Shown: positions 1 through 5,821 of the stretch, piece by piece
How the letters are laid out: each line of letters opens with the position of its first letter
Numbering within the stretch: the stretch's first letter is position 1
Origin: Gemmatimonadaceae bacterium
Lineage (GTDB): Bacteria; Gemmatimonadota; Gemmatimonadetes; Gemmatimonadales; Gemmatimonadaceae
Assembly: GCA_019689955.1 (NCBI GenBank)
Contig: JADGGM010000224.1
Span: forward strand, 1 to 5,821
Direction of reading: 5' to 3'
DNA: 5,821 nucleotides
The notes under the pieces: model-generated
Databases searched by the model: none
What the model was told of the DNA's origin: nothing
The model's input: the letters and a program-made list of their open reading frames with translations, nothing else
Translations under genes and position numbers: made by a program

Positions 1-1130
1 CGCTGGCGCAGCGCGACGTGAAACGCGTCCTTGCCTACTCCACCGTGGAGAACGCGGGGATCACGACGCTCGCGCTCGGCCTCGCGCTCCTCGGCACCGG
101 GCTCGGGAGCTCGACGCTCGCGGGGCTCGCGTGGACCGCGGCGCTCCTGCATCTCTGGAACCACGCGCTCGCCAAGGCGCCGCTCTTCCTCGGGTTCGGT
201 GCGGTCGCGCAGGCCGCGCGAAGCCGGCGCCTGGACGCGCTGGGCGGGCTGTTGCAGCGGTGGCCGGTGGTCGGCGGAGCGCTCGTCCTCCTCGCCGCGG
301 CGATCGCCGCGCTCCCGGGGCTCAACGTCTTCACGAGCGAGTGGCTGCTGCTGCGCGCGTCGTTCGCCGGGGCGGTTGTGCTGCGCGGGGCGAACGCGGT
401 CGCGGTGCTCGGCGCGATCGCCGCGATCGTGCTCGCGGGGGCGATCGCCGTCGCGTGCTTCACGCGCCTGGTCGGGATCGCGCTCCTCGGCACGCCGCGC
501 ACCCCCGAGGCGGCAGCCGCACCGTCGCCGGGGTGGGCGATGCGCGCACCGATCGCGCTCTTCGCCGCCGCGTGCGTTGCCGTGGCGGCGGTGCCCGGCC
601 GCGTCGCATCGGCGCTCGCGGCCGCGGTGAAGGTGGTCGCGCCGAGCGCCGATGTCGCGCCCGCGATCGACGCGCTGCGGCCGATTGCCGTCGTGCTCCC
701 GCTCATCATGGGCGCCGTGGCGCTGGGGCTCGCGCTGCGCGGCCTCGCCGCGCGCCGCGCGCCGCGGTGCAGCGGGCCGACGTGGGGGTGCGGCTATCCC
801 GCGCCGACCCCGGTCATGCAGTACAGCTCGACCTCGTTCGGCGAACCCGTGACGCGCCTCCTGCACCCGTTGCTCGGGACCAGGACGCACGAGCGTCTGG
901 CGCCGAGCGGGCTGCCCGGCGAGCCCCGCCCCGTGGCCGTCGCGTGGAGCTCCGAGACCGCGGATCGCGTGCTCGCGGGCGTGTACGAGCCGCTGTTCCG
1001 GGGCATGGCGCGCCTCGCGGCGCGCGTGCGCGCGTACCACCAGACGCGCGTGTCGGCGTGGCTCCTGTACATCGTCGTCGCCGTGCTCGTGCTGCTTGCG
1101 CTCCTCTTTCTTCCCGTGAGGTGGGTGTGA
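1..1130 (+). CDS. hyfB: HyfB-like antiporter-type membrane subunit, C-terminal part (5' end outside window)
   Basis: Proton-translocating membrane subunit of the NuoL/M/N and Mrp-antiporter superfamily, here of the hydrogenase-4 HyfB type. The frame is open to the left edge and continues from base 3 (L-A-Q-R-D-V-K-R), so the GTG at 18 is an internal valine and not the start. About 375 residues remain; family members have roughly 670. Seen in the fragment: the family motif DVKRVLAYSTVENAG (residues 5-19), the helix HLWNHALAKAPLFLG (50-64) with the conserved His/Lys pair (Lys58) of the proton path, and FTSEWLLL (110-117) with a conserved Glu. Several further hydrophobic helices follow, then the HyfB-type signature WGCGYP (261-266) with MQYSSTSFGEP, and a last membrane helix (about 350-372). 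It is followed 22 bp later by the NuoH-like gene. Assignment to HyfB rather than HyfD or NuoL rests on the WGCGYP/MQY tail and on gene order. Confidence 0.9.
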   Translation, partial: LAQRDVKRVLAYSTVENAGITTLALGLALLGTGLGSSTLAGLAWTAALLHLWNHALAKAPLFLGFGAVAQAARSRRLDALGGLLQRWPVVGGALVLLAAAIAALPGLNVFTSEWLLLRASFAGAVVLRGANAVAVLGAIAAIVLAGAIAVACFTRLVGIALLGTPRTPEAAAAPSPGWAMRAPIALFAAACVAVAAVPGRVASALAAAVKVVAPSADVAPAIDALRPIAVVLPLIMGAVALGLALRGLAARRAPRCSGPTWGCGYPAPTPVMQYSSTSFGEPVTRLLHPLLGTRTHERLAPSGLPGEPRPVAVAWSSETADRVLAGVYEPLFRGMARLAARVRAYHQTRVSAWLLYIVVAVLVLLALLFLPVRWV

Positions 1131-1152
1131 TCATCCGCTCGGGGCGGGTCCC

Positions 1153-2064
1153 GTGACTCCCGGCGCGTTCGCATCGCTGGCCGCACTGCTCCTCGTCGCA
1201 CCCGCGCTCCCCGGGATCGCGACGAAGACGAAATCCGTGCTCACCGGGCGCCGCGGCGCGCCGGTGCTCCAGCTCTATTACGACCTCTGGAAGCTCGTGC
1301 GGAAGGGGGTCGTCTACAGCACGACGACGACGTGGGTGTTCCGCGTCGGGCCGGTCGTGGTCCTCGGCTCGCTCCTCGTCGCCGCGCTCTTCCTCCCGCT
1401 CGACGGGCGCGCCGCGCCCGCGCACTTCGCGGGGGACCTCGTCGCGTTCGCAGCGGCGCTCGCCCTCGGGCGGTTCGCGCTCGTGCTCGCCGGGCTCGAC
1501 ACCGGCTCGAGCTTCGAGGGGATGGGGGCGAGTCGTGAGGTCACGGTGGCCACCTTCGCCGAGCCCGCGCTCTTTCTCTGCTTCATCGCGCTCGTCCTCG
1601 CCACCGGCGACCTGTCGCTCTCGGGGATGCTCGGCGCGCCCCTCGCCGCCGCGTGGCCGCACGCCGGCGCCTCGCTCACGCTCGTCGGGATCAGCCTCTT
1701 CGTCCTCCTCCTCGCCGAGTGCTCGCGCGTCCCCATCGACGACCCGGCCACGCACCTCGAGCTGACGATGATCCACGAGGTGATCGTCCTCGATCACAGC
1801 GGGCCGGACCTCGCGCTCATCCTGTACGGGAGCGCGCTCAAGCTCGCGCTCTTCGGCGCGCTCGTCGTCGAGGTGTTCGTCCCGCGCGCCGCCCTCGCCG
1901 CGCCGGTCGCGGTCGTGGTGCTCGTCGCCGGGCTGGGCGCGGTGGCGGCCGGGGTCGGGGTCGTGGAGTCGATCATGGCGCGGCTCCGGCTCGACCGCGT
2001 CCCGCAGCTCCTCGTCGGCGCGTCGGCGCTCGCGCTCGTCGGGATCATCCTCCTCCTCAGGTGA
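1153..2064 (+). CDS. hyfC: HyfC/HycD-like (NuoH-type) membrane anchor subunit
   Basis: Membrane subunit homologous to NuoH of complex I and HycD/HyfC of formate hydrogenlyase. In the family it anchors the peripheral redox arm and links it to the ion-pumping subunits. The product has 303 residues, close to the usual size of about 305-310. Seen: an N-terminal helix, then the cytoplasmic loop GRRGAPVLQLYYDLWKL (32-48), the NuoH-type loop TGSSFEGMGASREV (117-130), and the acidic loop AECSRVPIDDPATHLELTM (188-206) followed by IHEVIVLDHSGP. These Glu/Asp-rich loops form the junction with the large subunit in relatives. About seven or eight hydrophobic helices are apparent. The start is a GTG at 1153, the first start codon in this frame after the previous gene, with a G-rich stretch (1141-1148) just upstream as a weak ribosome site. 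The stop lies 2 bp before hyfE. All of the connecting-loop motifs are intact. Confidence 0.94.
   Translation: MTPGAFASLAALLLVAPALPGIATKTKSVLTGRRGAPVLQLYYDLWKLVRKGVVYSTTTTWVFRVGPVVVLGSLLVAALFLPLDGRAAPAHFAGDLVAFAAALALGRFALVLAGLDTGSSFEGMGASREVTVATFAEPALFLCFIALVLATGDLSLSGMLGAPLAAAWPHAGASLTLVGISLFVLLLAECSRVPIDDPATHLELTMIHEVIVLDHSGPDLALILYGSALKLALFGALVVEVFVPRAALAAPVAVVVLVAGLGAVAAGVGVVESIMARLRLDRVPQLLVGASALALVGIILLLR
2059..2064 (+). promoter_or_regulatory. Ribosome binding site for hyfE, overlapping the hyfC stop
   Basis: AGGTGA contains the last bases of hyfC, including its TGA stop (2062-2064). Its AGG lies 5 bases before the ATG at 2067. This favours ATG 2067 over the in-frame GTG at 2061, which would overlap the hyfC stop by 4 bp and add only two residues. 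Confidence 0.5.
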
Positions 2065-2066
2065 CG

Positions 2067-2705
2067 ATGACCACCGCCTCGCAGATCGTCCTCCTGCTCG
2101 TCGTCCTCACGGACTTCGCCGTCCTCGGCACCACGCGGATGCGCACGTGCATCCGCGCCGTCGCGGTGCAGGGGTTCCTCCTCGGCACGCTCCCCGTCCT
2201 GCTCGCGTCGCAGCTCTCCGTGCACGCCGTCGGGCTCGCGGTGGGGACGGTGGCGGTGAAGGCCGTGGCGCTCCCGTGGTTTCTCGCCTGGGCGATCCGC
2301 GAAGCGTCGGTGCGGCGCGAGGTCGAGCCGCTCGTCGGCTACATCGCCTCGCTCCTCCTCGGCGCCGCGGCGCTCGCGCTCTCGTTCGCCATCGCCGCGC
2401 ACCTCCCGCTCCCGGCCCTGAAGGAGCCGCTCATCGTCCCCGTTTCCCTGGCGACGCTCATCATCGGGCTCCTCGTGCTCGTGACGCGCCGCAAGGCGAT
2501 CACGCAGGTGCTGGGCTACCTCATGCTCGAGAACGGGATCTACCTCTTCGGCCTCACCCAGACCGAGCGCGTCCCCTTCCTCCTCGAGATCGGGGTGCTG
2601 CTCGACGTCTTCGTCGCGGTGTTCATCATGGGGATCGTCGTGTTCCACATCAATCGCGAGTTCGACTCGCTCGACTCGGCGCGCCTCGCCGAGCTCAAGG
2701 ACTGA
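2067..2705 (+). CDS. hyfE: HyfE-like (NuoK-related) membrane subunit
   Basis: Small membrane subunit of the hydrogenase-4 HyfE family, whose C-terminal half is related to NuoK of complex I. It is part of the ion-translocating membrane arm. The 212-residue length fits the family (about 216 in E. coli). Six to seven hydrophobic helices are visible. The diagnostic NuoK-like segment is KAITQVLGYLMLENGIYLFG (143-162), with the membrane-buried Glu155. It is followed by FLLEIGVLLDVFVAVFIMG (171-189), with Glu174 and Asp180, and a short charged cytoplasmic tail ending in K-D. ATG 2067 is taken as the start because an AGG lies 5 bases upstream; GTG 2061 is the only close alternative. The gene begins 2 bp after hyfC, and its stop shares one base with the hyfF start, so both junctions suggest translational coupling. 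Confidence 0.92.
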   Translation: MTTASQIVLLLVVLTDFAVLGTTRMRTCIRAVAVQGFLLGTLPVLLASQLSVHAVGLAVGTVAVKAVALPWFLAWAIREASVRREVEPLVGYIASLLLGAAALALSFAIAAHLPLPALKEPLIVPVSLATLIIGLLVLVTRRKAITQVLGYLMLENGIYLFGLTQTERVPFLLEIGVLLDVFVAVFIMGIVVFHINREFDSLDSARLAELKD

Positions 2706-4144
2706 TGCGCCTCCTCGCGATCATCCTCCTCCCCGTTCTCGCCGCGGCGATGGAGCTCGCCATCCCGAGCCGCCGCATCACGCCCTGGCGCGTGGGGTTG
2801 CTCGTGGGCACCGCGGGCGCGCACGCCGCGCTCGTGGCGACGCTCTGGCTCGCCCCGTCCGAGCCCGCGCTGGGCGGCTGGCTCGGCGCCGATGCGCTTG
2901 GCCTCGTGGTGCTCTCGCTCACGACCGTTCTCTTTCTCGCGACCGCGCTCTACGCCGTCGGCTCCCTGCGGCGCGAGAGCCCGCGCGGGGGACGGCGCTT
3001 CGTCGGCTGCCTGCTCGCCTTCCTCGCCGCCACGTCGCTCGTCGCGCTCAGCCAGCACCTCGCGATGCTCTGGGTCGGGATGGAGACGACGACGCTCGCC
3101 ATCGCCCCGCTCATCTTCCACCGCCACGACCGGCGCTCGCTGGAGGCGGTGTGGAAGTACCTCCTCGTCTCCTCGGTGGGGATCGCGCTCGCCCTGCTCG
3201 GAACGTTCTTCCTCGCGAGCGCGCAGCTCGATGCGCCCGGGCGCCCGCTCATCCTCGGCGACCTCGTCGCGCACGCGCACGCGCTCCACCCGGCGTGGCT
3301 GCGCGCGGCGTTCCTCTTCCTCCTCGTCGGCTTCGGGACGAAGATGGGGCTCGCCCCCATGCACACGTGGAAGCCGGACACCTACGGCGAAGCGCCGAGC
3401 CTCGTGAGCGGGCTCATGGCCGGCGCGCTCACGAGCTGCGCGTTCCTCGGCGTCGCGCGCGTGACCGAGGTCGCGATGGCCGCGGGGCTCGGGCCGTTCG
3501 TGCAGCCCGTGCTCCTCGCGTTCGGGCTCCTCTCGCTCGCCGTCGCCGCGATGTTCGTGCTCGGGCAGAGCGACGTGAAGCGGCTCCTCGCGTACTCGAG
3601 CGTCGAGCACATGGGGCTCCTGGTGCTGGGGCTCGGCCTCGGCGGCGTGGGGGCGTACGGCACGGTGCTCCATCTCATCAACAACGGGTTCTCCAAGGGG
3701 TGGCTCTTCCTCGTCGCCGGGAACGTGGTGCTCGCCACCGGCAGCTCCGCGGCCGCGGCCAACCGCGGGTTGATCCGCACGCTCCCGGCGTCCGGCCTCC
3801 TCCTCGTCCTCGGCTTGTTCGCGGTCACCGGATCGCCTCCGTTCGGGCTGTTCCTGAGCGAGCTGACGATCGTGCGCGCCGCGATCGGCGGCGGGCACCC
3901 GTGGGTGGCGGGGGCGATGCTCCTCCTCCTGGCAGTCATCTTCATCGGGATGGCGGTGCTCGTGCTCGAGATGGCGCTCGGCGAGGCGCCGGCCGGCGCG
4001 GAACGCGTGCGCGAGAGCCGGTGGCTCCTCGTGGGGCCGACGGTGCTCGCGGCGCTCGTGCTCATGCTCGGCGTGTACATCCCGGGCCCGCTGCAGAACG
4101 CGCTCGCGCGCGCCGCCGTCGCGCTCGGGGGAGGGGCGCCGTGA
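2705..4144 (+). CDS. hyfF: HyfF-like antiporter-type proton-translocating membrane subunit
   Basis: Second antiporter-like (NuoL/M/N superfamily) subunit of the membrane arm, with 479 residues, somewhat shorter than E. coli HyfF (about 526). About 13-14 hydrophobic helices are apparent. Residues of the known proton path are present: Glu127 in WVGMETTTLAIAPL, Lys213 in GFGTKMGLAPMHTWKPDTYGEAPS (208-231), His323 and Lys331 in LHLINNGFSKGWLFL (322-335), and Glu386 in GLFLSELTIV. The family motif DVKRLLAYSSVEHMG (290-304) matches the DVKRVLAYSTVENAG of the HyfB fragment, showing common descent. The ATG at 2705 shares its A with the hyfE TGA (2703-2705) and has AAGG four bases upstream. The 3' end overlaps the next gene by 4 bp. 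Longer readings of this frame upstream (from 2147) only shadow hyfE. HyfF is preferred over HyfD or NuoN because of length and position before the large subunit. Confidence 0.93.
   Translation: MRLLAIILLPVLAAAMELAIPSRRITPWRVGLLVGTAGAHAALVATLWLAPSEPALGGWLGADALGLVVLSLTTVLFLATALYAVGSLRRESPRGGRRFVGCLLAFLAATSLVALSQHLAMLWVGMETTTLAIAPLIFHRHDRRSLEAVWKYLLVSSVGIALALLGTFFLASAQLDAPGRPLILGDLVAHAHALHPAWLRAAFLFLLVGFGTKMGLAPMHTWKPDTYGEAPSLVSGLMAGALTSCAFLGVARVTEVAMAAGLGPFVQPVLLAFGLLSLAVAAMFVLGQSDVKRLLAYSSVEHMGLLVLGLGLGGVGAYGTVLHLINNGFSKGWLFLVAGNVVLATGSSAAAANRGLIRTLPASGLLLVLGLFAVTGSPPFGLFLSELTIVRAAIGGGHPWVAGAMLLLLAVIFIGMAVLVLEMALGEAPAGAERVRESRWLLVGPTVLAALVLMLGVYIPGPLQNALARAAVALGGGAP
4130..4134 (+). promoter_or_regulatory. 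Strong Shine-Dalgarno (GGAGG) inside hyfF, for the large-subunit gene
   Basis: GGAGG sits within the run GGGGGAGGGG at 4127-4136, six bases before the GTG at 4141. It is the best ribosome site in the window. It settles the GTG start of the large subunit and rejects the long upstream extension of that frame. It lies in the last codons of hyfF, which end in a Gly-rich tail. Confidence 0.7.
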
Positions 4145-5652
4145 GCGCGTTCGACGAGCTGGATCTGCGCAACCGTCACGCCATCCCCCTCGCCGCGGTC
4201 CCGGTGGAACCGGTGGAGCGCTTCCGCGAGACGGTGGTCGGCGCGGTGCGCGGCGGGTGGCGCCTCGTCACGATGTTCGGGATGCCGGAGGGCGGGGACG
4301 ACACGCGCCTCATCGCGATCCTCGCGCACGACGCGCGGGGAGCGCTCGGCGCCACGAGCGCCGTGGTGCGCGACCGGTATCCGGCGCTCACCCCCGACTG
4401 CCCTCAGGCGCACGTGTTCGAGCGGGAGCTCGCCGAGCAGTGTGCGGTGTGCCCCGACGGGCACCCGTGGCTCAAGCCGCTGCGTCGGCACCTCCCCGAC
4501 CACCGCGCCCCCTGCCGCACCGACGTGGTGCTCGATCCGGATGCCTACCCGTTCTTCAGGATCGACGGCGAGGAGGTGCACGAGGTCGCGGTCGGCCCGG
4601 TGCACGCGGGGATCATCGAGCCGGGGCACTTCCGCCTGCAGGCGCACGGCGAGAACGTGTTGTTCCTCGAGATCATGCTCGGCTTTCAGCACCGCGGCAT
4701 CGAGCGGTTGCTGGAGACCGCCGACCCCGTGCGCGCCGTGCTCGTGGCCGAATCGATCGCCGGGGACACGGTGATCGGGCACGTGGGCGCGTACTGCGGC
4801 GCGATCGAAGCGCTCGCGCGGAGCCGGAAGACCCCGCGCGCGCAGACCATCCGCGGGCTCGCGCTCGAGCTGGAGCGGCTTGCCAACCACATCGGCGATC
4901 TCGGCGCGATCGCCGGCGACGTCGCGTATCAGCCCGCGGCCGCGTTCTTCGGCCGCATGCGCGGCGAGTGTCTCAACGCGCTCATGACGCTCTCCGGGAA
5001 CCGGTACGGCCGAGGGCTCATCCGCCCCGGCGGCGTCGCGTTCGACGTGCCGGCGGCGATGGCCGCGGAGCTGCGCGCCAAGCTCGAGCGGCTGCGCGAT
5101 GAGCTCTCCCCCGTTGCGACGCTCATGTTCGAGAGCGGCTCCGTGCAGGGGCGCCTCGAGGGGGTCGGCGTGGTGCCGCGCGCGCAGTGCCTCGCGCTCG
5201 GCTTCGTCGGCCCCGTCGCGCGCTCGTGCGACGTCGCGCGCGACGTGCGGCACGACCACCCGTACGGCATCTTCCGCTTCGCGCACATCCCCGTCGCCAC
5301 CGCGTGGGCGGGGGATGTGCACGCGCGCGCGCTCGTGCGTTGGCTCGAGGTGCGGCGCTCGCTCGAGTTCGTCATCGAGCAGCTCGCCGAGCTCCCGCGC
5401 GGCGAGCCGCGCGTCCCGTGCGGCGCCCTCCGGCCGGAGGAGCTGGTGGTGGCGATGCAGGAAGGGTGGCGCGGCGAGATCGCGCACGTCGTCATCACCG
5501 ATGACCGCGGCGGGATCCGGCGCCACAAGGTGACCGACCCCTCGCTCCACAACTGGACCGCCGTCGCCCTCGCGCTCCCGGGGAACCAGATCTCCGACTT
5601 CCCCCTCTGCAACAAGAGCTTCAACCTCTCGTACGCGGGACACGACCTGTGA
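4141..5652 (+). CDS. hyfG: HyfG/HycE-like large subunit (NuoC-NuoD fusion) lacking Ni-Fe cysteine ligands; Ehr-type
   Basis: Peripheral-arm subunit of 503 residues, homologous to the HycE/HyfG hydrogenase large subunit. Residues 1-125 form a NuoC (30 kDa)-like domain, with YPALTPDCPQAHVFERELAE (80-99) then GHPWLKPLR. Residues about 145-503 form a NuoD (49 kDa)/NiFe large-subunit domain, with GPVHAGIIEPGHFR (152-165), GFQHRGIERLLE (181-192; RGxE kept) and ELERLANHIGDLGAIAGD (243-260). The Ni-Fe ligand motifs are not conserved. The site normally reading ERxCGxC is E-S-I-A-G-D-T (204-210), with Ala207 and Thr210 in place of Cys and His214 kept. The C-terminal DPCxxC is replaced within SFNLSYAGHDL (493-503), where the protein ends without a protease-cleaved tail. 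It therefore should not bind a standard Ni-Fe site and probably does not make or use H2. It fits the energy-converting hydrogenase-related (Ehr) family of unknown substrate. The GTG start overlaps the hyfF TGA (GTGA) and has a strong GGAGG. Confidence 0.93.
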   Translation: MSAFDELDLRNRHAIPLAAVPVEPVERFRETVVGAVRGGWRLVTMFGMPEGGDDTRLIAILAHDARGALGATSAVVRDRYPALTPDCPQAHVFERELAEQCAVCPDGHPWLKPLRRHLPDHRAPCRTDVVLDPDAYPFFRIDGEEVHEVAVGPVHAGIIEPGHFRLQAHGENVLFLEIMLGFQHRGIERLLETADPVRAVLVAESIAGDTVIGHVGAYCGAIEALARSRKTPRAQTIRGLALELERLANHIGDLGAIAGDVAYQPAAAFFGRMRGECLNALMTLSGNRYGRGLIRPGGVAFDVPAAMAAELRAKLERLRDELSPVATLMFESGSVQGRLEGVGVVPRAQCLALGFVGPVARSCDVARDVRHDHPYGIFRFAHIPVATAWAGDVHARALVRWLEVRRSLEFVIEQLAELPRGEPRVPCGALRPEELVVAMQEGWRGEIAHVVITDDRGGIRRHKVTDPSLHNWTAVALALPGNQISDFPLCNKSFNLSYAGHDL

Positions 5653-5821
5653 TGTTCGACTTCCTCCGCACGCGCCTGCAGCAGGGGACACGGACCGCGT
5701 CGTTCCCGCATGGGAGCACCGAGCTCCCCGAGCGCTTTCGCGGGCTCCCCGTGCTCGACCCCGCCCCGCGGACCGCGCCCGACGGTGCGCCGCCGAGCCC
5801 CTCCGCGCTCGTGACCACCAC
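5652..5821 (+). CDS. hyfH: HyfH/HycF-like iron-sulfur subunit, N-terminal 56 residues (3' end outside window)
   Basis: Start of the next subunit of the peripheral arm, cut by the right edge. The opening MFDFLRTRLQQGTRTASFP, then ELPERFRGLPVLDP (24-37), matches the start of HycF/HyfH ferredoxin-like proteins. From memory, E. coli HycF begins MFTFIKKVIKTGTATSSYP and has NFRGKPEQNP before its first CxxCxxC motif. Here the stretch after DP (A-P-R-T-A-P-D-G-A-P-P-S-P-S-A-L, residues 38-53) has no cysteine where the first [4Fe-4S] motif is expected. The other two frames of the same bases do not restore a cysteine motif. A second ferredoxin motif or a fused HyfI/NuoB-like small subunit may follow outside the window; Ehr operons need such a small subunit and none precedes this gene here. 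The ATG overlaps the large-subunit TGA by one base, with only a weak GCGGGA upstream (5635-5640). Confidence 0.75.
   Translation, partial: MFDFLRTRLQQGTRTASFPHGSTELPERFRGLPVLDPAPRTAPDGAPPSPSALVTT

Noticed and set aside
18..20. GTG as the start of the first gene.
   Set aside because: It is the valine inside the conserved DVKR motif, and the frame is open with family-like sequence back to the left edge, so the gene is truncated by the window.
300..448. Repeated GCGATCGC octamers (300, 414, 441; also 4906), resembling the HIP1 palindrome.
   Set aside because: All four are in frame as GCG-ATC-GCC (Ala-Ile-Ala) in hydrophobic or Ala-rich segments, so codon preference explains them.
3151..4140. 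A 5' extension of the large-subunit frame beginning at 3151.
   Set aside because: The extension is an Arg/Ala-rich shadow of hyfF. Homology begins at the GTG at 4141, which has GGAGG six bases upstream.
4141..5652. A functional H2-evolving [NiFe] hydrogenase 3/4 (formate hydrogenlyase).
   Set aside because: The fold and operon match, but both Ni-Fe cysteine pairs and the C-terminal maturation tail are absent, so H2 chemistry is not supported.
3382..5691. A 769-codon open frame on the minus strand, and other long minus-strand frames (for example 2540-3898 and 1794-2648).
   Set aside because: They lie opposite well-recognised conserved genes. Their translations are low-complexity Arg/Glu/His/Ala-rich, as expected from GC-rich DNA with few stop codons, and no domain is recognisable.
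1..5821. A standard complex I (nuo) or Mrp antiporter operon.
   Set aside because: The NuoC-NuoD fusion, the HyfE-type NuoK homologue, the HycF-like N-terminus and the gene order B-C-E-F-G fit hydrogenase-4-like complexes. Mrp operons have no NuoC/D- or NuoH-like soluble arm of this type.
5757..5821. A frameshift hiding the missing ferredoxin cysteines.
   Set aside because: Reading these bases in the other two forward frames gives no CxxCxxC pattern, so a single indel within the visible part does not restore the motif. The region beyond the edge cannot be judged.

Overview
The window is one uninterrupted stretch of a plus-strand operon. It encodes a membrane-bound complex related to group 4 [NiFe] hydrogenases (Hyf/Hyc of formate hydrogenlyase) and to respiratory complex I. 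The DNA is very GC-rich (by eye about 70% or more), with strong G/C third positions and heavy use of CTC for leucine. This suggests a high-GC bacterium such as a member of Gemmatimonadota, Myxococcota, Acidobacteriota or a related environmental lineage, but the sequence alone does not fix the taxon.

Layout: (1) 1-1130, the C-terminal part of a HyfB-like antiporter-type subunit, cut by the left edge. (2) 1153-2064, a HyfC/HycD (NuoH-type) membrane anchor. (3) 2067-2705, a HyfE (NuoK-related) membrane subunit. (4) 2705-4144, a HyfF-like antiporter-type subunit. (5) 4141-5652, a HyfG/HycE-like soluble subunit fusing a NuoC-like and a NuoD-like domain. (6) 5652-5821, the start of a HyfH/HycF-like iron-sulfur subunit, cut by the right edge. 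Genes 2 to 6 are separated by 2 bp or overlap by 1 to 4 bp, so co-transcription and translational coupling are very likely. There is no intergenic gap above 22 bp, and I saw no RNA gene, mobile element, CRISPR array or terminator.

The most important point is that the large subunit is recognisably hydrogenase-like along its whole length, yet both cysteine pairs that hold the Ni-Fe centre are gone. The N-terminal pair is replaced in E-S-I-A-G-D-T, and the C-terminal DPCxxC is replaced in the tail F-N-L-S-Y-A-G-H-D-L. The protein also ends at that motif, with no cleavable maturation tail. The proton-channel residues of the membrane subunits are kept. This is the signature of the energy-converting hydrogenase-related (Ehr) complexes, thought to couple an unknown redox reaction to ion pumping. 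The visible start of the iron-sulfur subunit also lacks the cysteines expected at its first ferredoxin motif, which adds to the case for an unusual electron path. The genes together look like an ion-pumping redox module with two antiporter-like subunits, one NuoH-type anchor and a peripheral arm whose substrate cannot be read from this window.
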